DNA of 64,000 bases from Capnocytophaga sp. Its GTDB lineage: Bacteria; Bacteroidota; Bacteroidia; Flavobacteriales; Flavobacteriaceae. This document shows, piece after piece, positions 1-9,826 of this stretch (the first letter of the stretch is position 1; the number at the start of each line of letters is the position of its first letter). Where the stretch lies: contig NZ_JAUNKD010000002.1 of the NCBI RefSeq assembly GCF_030532915.1, forward strand, positions 62,001 to 126,000, written 5' to 3'. The notes under the pieces were generated by a model. It did no database searches, was not told the origin of the DNA, and worked only from the letters and a program-made list of their open reading frames with translations. The position numbers and the translations under genes were made by a program.

Positions 1-3000
1 GTAATTGCGTCGAATTTATCAATGGTTCGGGTTATCGGCGCAATCGTTGTACAGCCGTTGGCGTCTGTTACATTGATAGTTACCGTACCACCGGTGTAGT
101 CATTGGTTATTAACTGCGTTCCGTTTACGGTTTGTCCGTTATATGTAATGGTAAAGCTATACGGAGGTGTTCCGCCTGTTACTTTGGTTGGGTCGAGCGT
201 TACCACAGCACTTTCAGGGGTGTTGCCCGAAGCGCAACCAAACTGTTTTACGGTTACGAAATCAGCGGCAACATTCACTGCATCAGGTTCACCTACCACA
301 ACATTTGTAGTAGTTTGACAACCGTTGGTTGATAGCGCTGTAATCATATACGGACCTGCCACTAACCCTTCAAATCCTTTGATAGTTGGATTATACGGCG
401 CTCCTGACGATATCGTGTAGGTAACCGCTGGAGCTCCCGTAGCGATTTCGTTTATCAGGATTTTTCCGTCAGATGCTCCGTTACAAGTTGCTGAAACGGT
501 GCTTGCCGTAAAGGCAGGATACACCGGAGGTGCTACCGTTACCGTAAAGGTAAGCGGCGGACAAGCAGCAGCGCTTAGGTCTTTATCCCATAACTTGATG
601 ACATAAGTTCCTTGTGTATTAGCGGTATAGTTGTAAGGCGTTGCAGGTAAATCTTGACGTGCAATCGTGCTCGCTCCTGAAACTTCATATTGGTATACAC
701 CAGAACCTCCCTCGGCTTTGATTTCAATTACGGCTTCTTGCCCCGTAACACAACCTAACAATTTGGTCTGTTTTACTTCACCTTTTATTTTGGTAAGCAA
801 CATAGTTGGTGTACTTACTGACTCACAGCCTGTTTGTACATCTTTTAATTTTACCTCATACTGAACCCCACCTGCAAGGTTGGTAAACGTATCGCTTGTT
901 TGCCAAGCTCCCCACGTTCCACCTACTTGCCGGATGGCAAATTCGTACGTTCTGCCTGCCACAGGCGTATGTTCAGCCTTGATAGAAAGCGGTTCTTCAC
1001 AGCTGTTCGGCACTGCCTTAACCGCAGGAGCCGTTCTTTCTGAATCTATATTTACGCTTCCTAAAACTTTATCACAACCGTGTTGGTCTGTCATCTTTAT
1101 CTGAACAGAAATTGGTGATGCGGTTGTATTAAGATTATTTGAATTGATTTCAATAGTTGTATTGTTTGTTGTAATCGGAGCTACAAAAGCAGCACTTGTT
1201 AATTCAAAAGTATAGGTGCCGCCACCTCCGTGCGGATTTTGAATTTCAATCACGCCCGGAATTGTACAGGTAATACCTCGCTTTACGATTGGCGTACCTT
1301 GCAATTCGGTTTGTACATACATTTGCGTGTCAAGGCTTGCCCATTTACAAGCTGTTCCTTGCTCTTCAATTTCCATATAGTAAGTACCCACCGGCAAATT
1401 CGGAACGGCAATACGAATATCACCCGGTTTTGGAGGCATCGGGCTATTTCCGGTAAAGCCTGTTCCCGGAACCACATTACCCGTTGCTTTATCAATTACT
1501 TTCCAATCAAAATGAGTTGCTACCGATGTAGAGTTTGCCGATCTTTTCACTACAAAAGTAATAGTACCGTGAGTAGCACCGAAACAGATAGGTGTAACCT
1601 CTGCGTCCACTTTCATTGGCGGAACATACCCCTCATAAATATCTTTTTCATTTTGTTGGATACAACCCTTGCTATCTTTCACATAGAAGATATAAGTTCT
1701 TCCCGGAGTAAGACCCGTAAATCGATATTTATTGGTACTTCCCGGTACGTTTGATGAATGCCAAACCGTTGCCGGATTATGTGGGTCTTCCATCGTAAAG
1801 GTATAAGGTGGAATACCGCCCGTGGCCGTTACCTCAACGGTAAATCCGCCCGGTGTACACGTTCCTGTGAAACCTGTTATTAAGTCGGTTGCCACTGCCA
1901 ATTCACTAAGCGGGAATGGCACGGTGTAGCGCGGAAGTGTTGTTAAACAAATCACTCCCGAAGCCGTATCAACCACTCGAAGCGAAGGCGTGAACGTATC
2001 ACCCACTTTTTTGCCGTTGATAATAGTTTGTGCTGTTGTAACATCCGCCCAACTTGCTCCTCCATCAACGCTGTACTGCACTTTGTAACCCAAAGCGGTA
2101 TAGGCATCTATCAAGTTTTGTGATACTGTTAATGTTAAAGTAACGGTTTGCCCAAATACCACACAACCTGTTGTACCCAATGTAATGGTAGCGGTCAGTT
2201 GTGGTTTGTCGGTAATCATTACCGTTTCAGTATGCACACAACCATATCGGTCGGCGATGGCTACGTCATAGGTTTTACCGGGTGCAAGATTTGAAAAATC
2301 ATACGTTTTGTTGATATAGTTTGGCACGGAAGTAATCGGTGCCGTTACACCCTGCTCGTATAAATTCAAGGTGTACGGACCATCACCCACAATATTCGTG
2401 ATGGCGATGTTTCCGGTGTAACCGTGGCAACTTGGGTCTTTCGGTGTAACGGTAAACGCAATAGCAGGTGCTTGCGCTACAGTTACCGTTGTGGAGTACA
2501 CACAGGCTGCCGATTTCACATATACGTCATAAGCTCCGGCTGCCGTTACATTTTCACTGTACGGACTTGCTCCGGCTGTATATGTAGGTGCTGTTCCCGC
2601 AGGTACAATGTCAAATTCATACGCACCATCGCCTCCCGTAGCCGTAACTTCAATTTTACCGGCATTACAGCTAACAGACGTTTCCTTAGTGGTTACCACT
2701 AATTTCGGATGGATGACTACTTGTTTCACATCTGCACATCCGAAAGCATCTTCCACACGAATGGTATAACCCGCTCCGGTTGATGCAGACAAGCCCGTAA
2801 AGGTATATGTCATTGAGCTGGTTGCCGAAGGCGTTTGCCAAGCTCCGTTGTTGATACTGAAACGATAATCGCCGTTTCCGTCGGTTACGGTTACCACAAT
2901 TTCGGCATCGTTATTTCCGGAATAACAAGCTGTTGGAACTGCCGTAAAGACAACTTGTTTTGGAGCTGCAACATCAACAGTTACCGAAACCGAACAGTTG

Positions 3001-6000
3001 TTTTTATCGGTTATGGTAAAGGTTTGTGCACCCACTGGAACTTGCGTAAACACATTGGTTTGTTGTGGCGGGAATGTTCCGAATTTGTAACTATAAGGAG
3101 GCGTTCCGCCCTGTGCTTGCAGCGTAACCGTTGCCAATCTGTTGTTACTACATTTTGCCGGCACGGTAATCGTTCCGGTTGCCGTAAGGGCATCGGGTTG
3201 TGTTACCGTGATAGGCACTTCAAGCGTACAGGTTGCATAGGTTAAGGTAACGGTGTGCAATCCTGCCGATAAATTCGGAATAGTGATTGTCGGGGTATTT
3301 GCGTTTTGTGAAGCACCCGTATCAACCTTATAGGAATAGCCCGCACCGAAGTTTTCAACATTGATGATTGCCTGTGCATCACTTTGCCCGTTACAGCTTA
3401 CGCCCGTAACGCTTGCCAAATTGGCTTTAAATTCCTGACCCGGAGCCACCGTGATTGTAACGGTCATCGTGTAACCACAATCTTCGGCACCCTGCACCGG
3501 ATTTTTCTCTTTGTACTGAATTACCACTTGATGCGTTCCGACGGCAACGTTAGCAAACGCACCCGTATTGTTCGTTTCCGTACCAAGCGTATAGGTATAA
3601 TCGTATGTATTTGGTGTTGCCGTTATGGTAAAGTTTCCGGTTCCGTCACAATTATATGTAATTGCCGGATTGGCATTTACCGTTGGCGGTGTAGGACGAG
3701 CCGGAACCACGATGGTTTCCTGTACCTGACAGCCGTTGGCATCAGTTACCGTGATATTATGTGTACCCACACCTAATTTTATGGTGCGCGGAACATTACT
3801 TTGGTAATTTGTTCCGCCTTGGTTGTCGTTGTAGGCAGGTGTTCCGCCTGTAACGGTATATTCCACCTCTGCCATATCACTTGCCGGGTCACAACTTATC
3901 AATTTTTTGAAGGTTGTCGTAATAGCCAAAGCAGCGGCAGGTTGTTCAATAAGCACTTGTTTTGTTACCTCACAATTTTTGGCATCACGAACGATGATGG
4001 TGTAATTGCCAGCCGGCAAATTGTTGTACTGGTTTTGTGAACCTCTGTCCGTACCGTTTACAAAATATCTGTACGGAGGCGTTCCGCCCGTAACATTCAC
4101 GGTAATGGAACCTGTGCTTTCACCAAAACATTTCACATCAACTTTGGTAGTTGTAAAATCCGGATTTTGCGGAGCAGTCAGCTCTCTGTCTACACTTGTT
4201 TTACAGCCTTTTGCATCAGTGATTTCAATGGTATAAACACCTGCATTAGCTGATTTGTAAGTTATTTCATTACCTACCAAAGCCGTTTCAGGCATCACCA
4301 CAGTTGTACCCATTTTGAGGGTATACTTATAAGGTGTATAACCTCCGGCAACTAAGACTTTAATGCTTCCCTCATTGGTAGGAGGCGTATCACAAGTGAT
4401 ATCTTTCTCTACCGTAGCACTTTGCACTCTGAGCTCAGGCTGAATGGTTTCTGTTAAAGTTCCTTCACAACCGTATTTATCAACCACTTTAATGGTGTAT
4501 GTTCCGGGTTGTAAATTTCCGAACGAGAATGAAGCGTTGTTAGTCGGTGCCTGAACATTTCCGTTGATTGAGAACGTAAACGGAGCCGTACCGTTGGCAA
4601 CCGTTACATCAAGTTTGGCAGGCGTTCCCGGCGTTACACAATAACTTGACGTATTTGCTACGCTTATTGTCGGTATTGGTGCTTGTGTAACGTTAAACTG
4701 TACTTTTGAAGAACAGTTGTTTGCATCAGTAGCAGTTAGTTCGTGCGTACCTGCCTGCGTAATGGTAAAGTTAGGCGTGTTTTGTGCAAGTACCGTTCCG
4801 TCAGGTTGTTTTAGTTCAAATCGTAAAGCTCCTACGCCTCCCGAAGCCATAAAGGTAAGCCCCACAGATGCCGGATTACAGCCCAATACCACGTCGTTTA
4901 TCGGTTGAATTGTTATCTGCGAAGGATTATTTACCGTAAAGGTACGAGTTTTCTCACAATGTGTTGTGGTTTGACCAAATCGGAACACAACATTGTGTGT
5001 ACCGCCCGCTATGTTGTTCCATACAAACGGATTAGCAGTTTCCCGCACAAAAGGTCCTCCGTCTTTGGACACCCAATAACCGGCAGGATCTGTGTTTTTC
5101 AAAGCTATTTGGTATGTTCCGTTGTTGGCATCGTTACAAAGAATATCGGTAACCCGTTGGGTGTTTGGAAGCACGTCAAACGCTTTATCGTTTTCGATGG
5201 TTACGGTTAAAGTCTCGTCAAACGAACAGATTTTTGGCAATTGATATAAATAAATATCGTCAATAGCCACATCATTACCATTAGTTACCAAGCTTCCGGA
5301 ACGAATCACAGCATATAATTCGGTGTTGTTACCCGGATTTAACGGATATTGATATGTATACCAATCACTTACATTGGTACTTTTCGGAATCACGTATCTA
5401 GGCGGTGTACTACCCGCAACAAGTGTCCCTATAGGCTGTGAAATAAGTGGTGTGTTCGCTGCAATGGCAGCCTCACTGGTATATAACTCAATAGTTAAAT
5501 CAGGGTCTGCCGCCCTAGGATTTGAACCCCTAGTGTTAATCAAATTCATTGCAGCTATCGAAAATTGAATGGGTTGATTGGGTTCCACATCTATCATTTT
5601 CCGTTGATACAAAATAGCTCCTTCCGTTCCCAAAATATTACCAACATTCACAAATAACATTCGTCCGTTGGTAAGCCCTGTATGATCAGTAGGCTGTGTC
5701 CAAGCCGGATTATTTTGAGAACCCAACCCTCGAGAAACAACATATTCACCATCATTCAGACGAGTACTAGCAGGATCAAATGACACATTACCCACCGGTG
5801 GAGGAAGTGTAACACTATTAGGCTGAAGTTGCCCCAAACCATTTATAATACGATACGTTCTTCCATCTGTATGCAATTTAAGATCATCAGGATATAAAGT
5901 TGCATTTCGAGTCAAAGGCTCAAAATAATATTTTGAATTGATGTAGGGCGTTCTTACATTGGTTGTTCCTGCACCAAAATCTTCAATAAACAATTCGTGA

Positions 6001-9000
6001 CGAATTGGCGTTGTCGGGTCAGCATACTTGATTTTAATGGTGTGTTGTCCCGGAGGCAAATTTGAAAACGTAGAAGTGGTTGTTTCTACACCTCCTATTT
6101 CGTATGTATAAGTATAAGTGCTTTGATTGCTACCGATACTTATGTTTCCGGTTCCGTCACAATTGTAGGTTACCGTACTTGTAAATACCGGATTTACAGG
6201 ACGCGGATCAACCACCACCTGAGTTCGAAATTCACAATCAACCGCATCACGAACTATGACAGTGTACGTACCGGGCAATAACCACATTTCACGAACGCTT
6301 CCCCAAGTTGTTCCGCCGTCAAAACTGTACTGATACGGTTCTGTACCACCACGCACATTGGTGATACGCACCCGTGCCTTATCGGCATTAGTACCTGTAC
6401 CACAACCTATTAACTCCGAAACCCCGGCAGAGGCAATAACCCTTCCGGCAGCCGAAGGCGGTAAAGTTATAGTTTTTGAAATGGTACAATCCACCGAACC
6501 GTTGCTGTAAATCAAGGTAGGGGTATAAGTAGTTTCAGGAGTCAAGCCTATGAATTTTGGTCCCAATTGCGAGGTTGTTCCTCCGTCAATACTATATTTG
6601 ATTTGGTAACCATCAGGGTTTGTTACATTTATAAACTCAATCGTTCCTTTTGTACCACAGTCAGTTAATTTTTCCACCACATCAAAGGTAGGCGGTGTTG
6701 CTGCTCTGACAGGGTCAGAAACTACCGTTACCTCACAGTTGTTGGCATCTACCACTTTTATGGTGTAACGACCTGGATTTGAAACAGTAAATTCATAAAA
6801 ATGCCCCGTATAGTTTTGCTGATAAGTAGCCCCTCCGTCAATGCTGTAACTGTAACTGGTTCCGGGCGTTCCTCCAAAGGCATCTACCCGAACGATTCCT
6901 TCGCCATTACACATTAAATGACTTTTGACCGTTACACGAGCCTGCAAATCAGGGATTTTATCAACCACCTTGGTGTCAGTCATTCGACATCCGTCAGGGG
7001 TTTGAACCTCAATGTAGTAGGTTCCGTTATCAATTCCGGTAAAGGTAACATCTGAATCGTTAGAAGCCGGCTGGCTCGCCACCACAGCTCCCGTAGCGTT
7101 ATCTCTTCGGATGGTATAGGTATACTGCGGATAGGCATCAATTACCTGTACGCGAATGGTTCCTTTGGTATTGGCACAGGCAAGAGGTGTTGTCGTTACC
7201 GTAATTCTCGGATTTTTCTTGATGATAGACGCCGGTGCTTGGAACACACAAGCCGTATAGGTTGCCCCTGCTGCCAATTTTTGGCGCATCAAAACCGTAT
7301 ATGAATCGGTATTGGTAATGTTGGCAAACACATTACTATCCTGATACGGACGCACTATGGTTCCGGCACTGCTTTGCAAAGCATACTGATAGCCCGCAGC
7401 AGGATGCGTTACCGTAATGCTACCCTGTGTGTTACAGATAATATCACGCACATTAAGAGCCGGCGTAAGTTGTGTTTTTGAAACTTTAAAATAGAAAAGC
7501 GCCACACAACCGCCTTGGTAGGTAATTTCAACACGATAATCACCCGGTTGTGAAGCCGTATAACTGTTTCCGTTATGAACCTGTGACCACGTACAACCGT
7601 AATTGTCCCTAACCGGACAGTTTATAGAGTGCGCAGGCGGCACGTTACACGATTCGTTACGGCGTTCCCACTTGTAACTCAATGCTTGCGTAACGTTTAA
7701 GTGGATTTGTCGGGAATCGGCAGTACCACAAAGGTAAATCTGCGGGTATTTAGTCCCGTCATTCGGACAAATAACCACCTCTGAGGCGTAGGGTTCTATC
7801 GGATTACTTTTCAGTGCCTCATCGTGAAGTTTCACATCAATTTCTTCAACCATATCGGCACATCCTGCTTTTTTCTTAAGCACACGATACACACCCGATT
7901 CAGTAACGGTAAGGGTTTGTGCGTTACCTCCCGGAACGGGTTGCCCGTTACGCGTCCACGCATACGTATCAAAATTGGCTCCGGCGGTTAAGGTTAGTGT
8001 TTTTTCGCAAAGCGTTTCTTTGGCTTTACTCACACAAGTTCCTAAATCGGCGATGAAAGTTGAAGGTCCTGTTAAATTCCCTTCACAATCTTTGTGTGAG
8101 GTTACACTTTCGGCTGTAAATCCGTCACGTGATGTGTTTTGTACACCAAAATATTTAGCGTGAACAATGTTGGCAATCACGTTTGAACAAGCATCTCGCA
8201 AATCATCACAATGATCAGGCACTTTCATTTCAAAAGAAACGGTTTGCCAATCGGTTTGTCCTTTTTTAACGATATTATTCGGGATTTTGAATTTCAGCTC
8301 GTTGGTCGTTTCATTATATTCATAATCCGTATTTCTGACCGGATTTGACTTCCATGATAATTTGATGGAATTAATATTTTCAAACAACAGATTTTTAGGT
8401 AGTTTGTCAGTAAGCACCAAATCACGGGCATCATCATTACCCGAGTTTCTGAATTTAATTTCGTAACGAAGTCTATTACCCAAATTTACGCTACCTCCCG
8501 TAACATCCGTACCCGAATCAACCCGAAAAACTTTTTTCTCCAAATTGATTACAGGTGCAATTACCTCAACGTTAAAGGCAAACATAAAGGGATAATATGA
8601 ATCGGTAACTGTTGAAGGCGAGATTCGTATTGAAGAAGCCCCGTTGGGTATCAATCGTTTGGCATTATTAGGAACATTTAAAATACCGGCATCAAAACCC
8701 AATAAGTTGGTACTACTAGGATTTCGATTGGTATTTGCTCCTGTTAAACCGGTTATTTTACTATTGAAGAAATTATTTTGAGGGCGCTCTCTATCACTCA
8801 TCTGTGTTGAAAATCTTGTCCTTGGATTGGTCATTCGCAATCCGTCACCGGATATTCCTAATTCTCCTTCCAACGCCGCAAAGGCAAAGGTTGCGTTTAC
8901 AGGACCGGTAGGTACGGTTTGGAAACCGGTAACATCAATATTCACATTTGTATTATTTCTATTGATTACCGAAAAACCATCAAATATGGTAATATGGCGG

Positions 9001-9725
9001 CTTTCTCTGGTCTGGTCTTCATATACAACAATCAAGTTCCAACCGGCAGCATAGCCTACTCCCGAATCTTCCCTTCCTTTGGGTGCCATTATATTGGCCA
9101 CTGTATACTCTCCGTCAAAAGCACCGTTACGCCTTGCTGCTTCGGCTTCTAATAAGGAAGTTACATCTGCCAAATAAACATAAGCTCGTTGACCACTCTC
9201 TTGAGGCCAACCTGCGCTAAGTGTCAGAATATCGTATCCATCATAGACCTGTATTCCTGTCAAATTTTGATAGGTCGTTGCATTAGGCGTTTTGAATTTG
9301 ACTTGCCCAAATTTACTACGTTCAAATCTTGGATTTTGTTGATTTTTAATACGTTCTTGTGTGTAAGCCGCTGACCAGTACAGATAGGCTTTCTTAACTC
9401 TCAAACAAGAAGAGCGAGGATTCGGACTTTGAATCCTTGCTGAACTTGAATTAAAGGTAGTTCCATCTTTGTCAATGTCTATATAATCCAAATTAACAGC
9501 TGCATTATGCCCGTGTCTGCCCGTGTAAGGCAGGTTTGGATTGGTATGCCCGTGGTTCCGGTCATTCACGTTTAAAATGGAGTTCCCCACCAGCAACATA
9601 TCCCCTTTCACGGTCTCTTGATGACGAACACCAAAAGGAACGTAGTTAGGTGACCTTTGTGCAAATAACTCTCCCGTAGCCAATACCAAAAGCGTGGCGT
9701 ACAAGATAAAAACCGCTCTTTTCAT
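1..9725 (-). CDS. Giant SprB-like T9SS surface adhesin, partial
   Basis: The frame is open from an ATG at 9725 to the left edge, 3,241 codons without a stop, so the C-terminus is missing. It begins with a signal peptide (MKRAVFILYATLL...GELFAQ). Residues to about 380 form an N-terminal domain common to long Bacteroidetes surface proteins. About residues 390-500 resemble a DUF11 repeat (NLGNRLRYEIKFRNSGND). The rest is a long run of beta-sandwich modules of the SprB-repeat type with CFGESTGSITVNVTGGTPPY-like units (that one near residue 1865). Around residues 1240-1495 a different jelly-roll-like module interrupts the run (ending near NGNDVAIDDIYLYQLP). SprB-family proteins are exported by the T9SS and serve in gliding or adhesion. 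The upstream PorP/SprF gene and type B protein support this. A type B C-terminal sorting domain is predicted beyond the edge but not seen. Confidence 0.85.
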   Translation of the reverse strand, partial: MKRAVFILYATLLVLATGELFAQRSPNYVPFGVRHQETVKGDMLLVGNSILNVNDRNHGHTNPNLPYTGRHGHNAAVNLDYIDIDKDGTTFNSSSARIQSPNPRSSCLRVKKAYLYWSAAYTQERIKNQQNPRFERSKFGQVKFKTPNATTYQNLTGIQVYDGYDILTLSAGWPQESGQRAYVYLADVTSLLEAEAARRNGAFDGEYTVANIMAPKGREDSGVGYAAGWNLIVVYEDQTRESRHITIFDGFSVINRNNTNVNIDVTGFQTVPTGPVNATFAFAALEGELGISGDGLRMTNPRTRFSTQMSDRERPQNNFFNSKITGLTGANTNRNPSSTNLLGFDAGILNVPNNAKRLIPNGASSIRISPSTVTDSYYPFMFAFNVEVIAPVINLEKKVFRVDSGTDVTGGSVNLGNRLRYEIKFRNSGNDDARDLVLTDKLPKNLLFENINSIKLSWKSNPVRNTDYEYNETTNELKFKIPNNIVKKGQTDWQTVSFEMKVPDHCDDLRDACSNVIANIVHAKYFGVQNTSRDGFTAESVTSHKDCEGNLTGPSTFIADLGTCVSKAKETLCEKTLTLTAGANFDTYAWTRNGQPVPGGNAQTLTVTESGVYRVLKKKAGCADMVEEIDVKLHDEALKSNPIEPYASEVVICPNDGTKYPQIYLCGTADSRQIHLNVTQALSYKWERRNESCNVPPAHSINCPVRDNYGCTWSQVHNGNSYTASQPGDYRVEITYQGGCVALFYFKVSKTQLTPALNVRDIICNTQGSITVTHPAAGYQYALQSSAGTIVRPYQDSNVFANITNTDSYTVLMRQKLAAGATYTACVFQAPASIIKKNPRITVTTTPLACANTKGTIRVQVIDAYPQYTYTIRRDNATGAVVASQPASNDSDVTFTGIDNGTYYIEVQTPDGCRMTDTKVVDKIPDLQARVTVKSHLMCNGEGIVRVDAFGGTPGTSYSYSIDGGATYQQNYTGHFYEFTVSNPGRYTIKVVDANNCEVTVVSDPVRAATPPTFDVVEKLTDCGTKGTIEFINVTNPDGYQIKYSIDGGTTSQLGPKFIGLTPETTYTPTLIYSNGSVDCTISKTITLPPSAAGRVIASAGVSELIGCGTGTNADKARVRITNVRGGTEPYQYSFDGGTTWGSVREMWLLPGTYTVIVRDAVDCEFRTQVVVDPRPVNPVFTSTVTYNCDGTGNISIGSNQSTYTYTYEIGGVETTTSTFSNLPPGQHTIKIKYADPTTPIRHELFIEDFGAGTTNVRTPYINSKYYFEPLTRNATLYPDDLKLHTDGRTYRIINGLGQLQPNSVTLPPPVGNVSFDPASTRLNDGEYVVSRGLGSQNNPAWTQPTDHTGLTNGRMLFVNVGNILGTEGAILYQRKMIDVEPNQPIQFSIAAMNLINTRGSNPRAADPDLTIELYTSEAAIAANTPLISQPIGTLVAGSTPPRYVIPKSTNVSDWYTYQYPLNPGNNTELYAVIRSGSLVTNGNDVAIDDIYLYQLPKICSFDETLTVTIENDKAFDVLPNTQRVTDILCNDANNGTYQIALKNTDPAGYWVSKDGGPFVRETANPFVWNNIAGGTHNVVFRFGQTTTHCEKTRTFTVNNPSQITIQPINDVVLGCNPASVGLTFMASGGVGALRFELKQPDGTVLAQNTPNFTITQAGTHELTATDANNCSSKVQFNVTQAPIPTISVANTSSYCVTPGTPAKLDVTVANGTAPFTFSINGNVQAPTNNASFSFGNLQPGTYTIKVVDKYGCEGTLTETIQPELRVQSATVEKDITCDTPPTNEGSIKVLVAGGYTPYKYTLKMGTTVVMPETALVGNEITYKSANAGVYTIEITDAKGCKTSVDRELTAPQNPDFTTTKVDVKCFGESTGSITVNVTGGTPPYRYFVNGTDRGSQNQYNNLPAGNYTIIVRDAKNCEVTKQVLIEQPAAALAITTTFKKLISCDPASDMAEVEYTVTGGTPAYNDNQGGTNYQSNVPRTIKLGVGTHNITVTDANGCQVQETIVVPARPTPPTVNANPAITYNCDGTGNFTITATPNTYDYTYTLGTETNNTGAFANVAVGTHQVVIQYKEKNPVQGAEDCGYTMTVTITVAPGQEFKANLASVTGVSCNGQSDAQAIINVENFGAGYSYKVDTGASQNANTPTITIPNLSAGLHTVTLTYATCTLEVPITVTQPDALTATGTITVPAKCSNNRLATVTLQAQGGTPPYSYKFGTFPPQQTNVFTQVPVGAQTFTITDKNNCSVSVTVDVAAPKQVVFTAVPTACYSGNNDAEIVVTVTDGNGDYRFSINNGAWQTPSATSSMTYTFTGLSASTGAGYTIRVEDAFGCADVKQVVIHPKLVVTTKETSVSCNAGKIEVTATGGDGAYEFDIVPAGTAPTYTAGASPYSENVTAAGAYDVYVKSAACVYSTTVTVAQAPAIAFTVTPKDPSCHGYTGNIAITNIVGDGPYTLNLYEQGVTAPITSVPNYINKTYDFSNLAPGKTYDVAIADRYGCVHTETVMITDKPQLTATITLGTTGCVVFGQTVTLTLTVSQNLIDAYTALGYKVQYSVDGGASWADVTTAQTIINGKKVGDTFTPSLRVVDTASGVICLTTLPRYTVPFPLSELAVATDLITGFTGTCTPGGFTVEVTATGGIPPYTFTMEDPHNPATVWHSSNVPGSTNKYRFTGLTPGRTYIFYVKDSKGCIQQNEKDIYEGYVPPMKVDAEVTPICFGATHGTITFVVKRSANSTSVATHFDWKVIDKATGNVVPGTGFTGNSPMPPKPGDIRIAVPNLPVGTYYMEIEEQGTACKWASLDTQMYVQTELQGTPIVKRGITCTIPGVIEIQNPHGGGGTYTFELTSAAFVAPITTNNTTIEINSNNLNTTASPISVQIKMTDQHGCDKVLGSVNIDSERTAPAVKAVPNSCEEPLSIKAEHTPVAGRTYEFAIRQVGGTWGAWQTSDTFTNLAGGVQYEVKLKDVQTGCESVSTPTMLLTKIKGEVKQTKLLGCVTGQEAVIEIKAEGGSGVYQYEVSGASTIARQDLPATPYNYTANTQGTYVIKLWDKDLSAAACPPLTFTVTVAPPVYPAFTASTVSATCNGASDGKILINEIATGAPAVTYTISSGAPYNPTIKGFEGLVAGPYMITALSTNGCQTTTNVVVGEPDAVNVAADFVTVKQFGCASGNTPESAVVTLDPTKVTGGTPPYSFTITYNGQTVNGTQLITNDYTGGTVTINVTDANGCTTIAPITRTIDKFDAI

Positions 9726-9826
9726 AAACGTTGATTTACTTTTATTTTTTGTGCTTACTTTCATTGCGTAAAAGTATAAGGATTAGTAATTATTTTATAT
9801 GTTGTTTCGAAAAACGAATTCTTGAT

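Noticed and set aside
1230-1754. Plus-strand 174-codon frame and many similar ones in 1-9.7 kb
   Set aside because: They are antisense shadows of the giant adhesin frame, with His/Cys/Arg-rich composition typical of such shadows.
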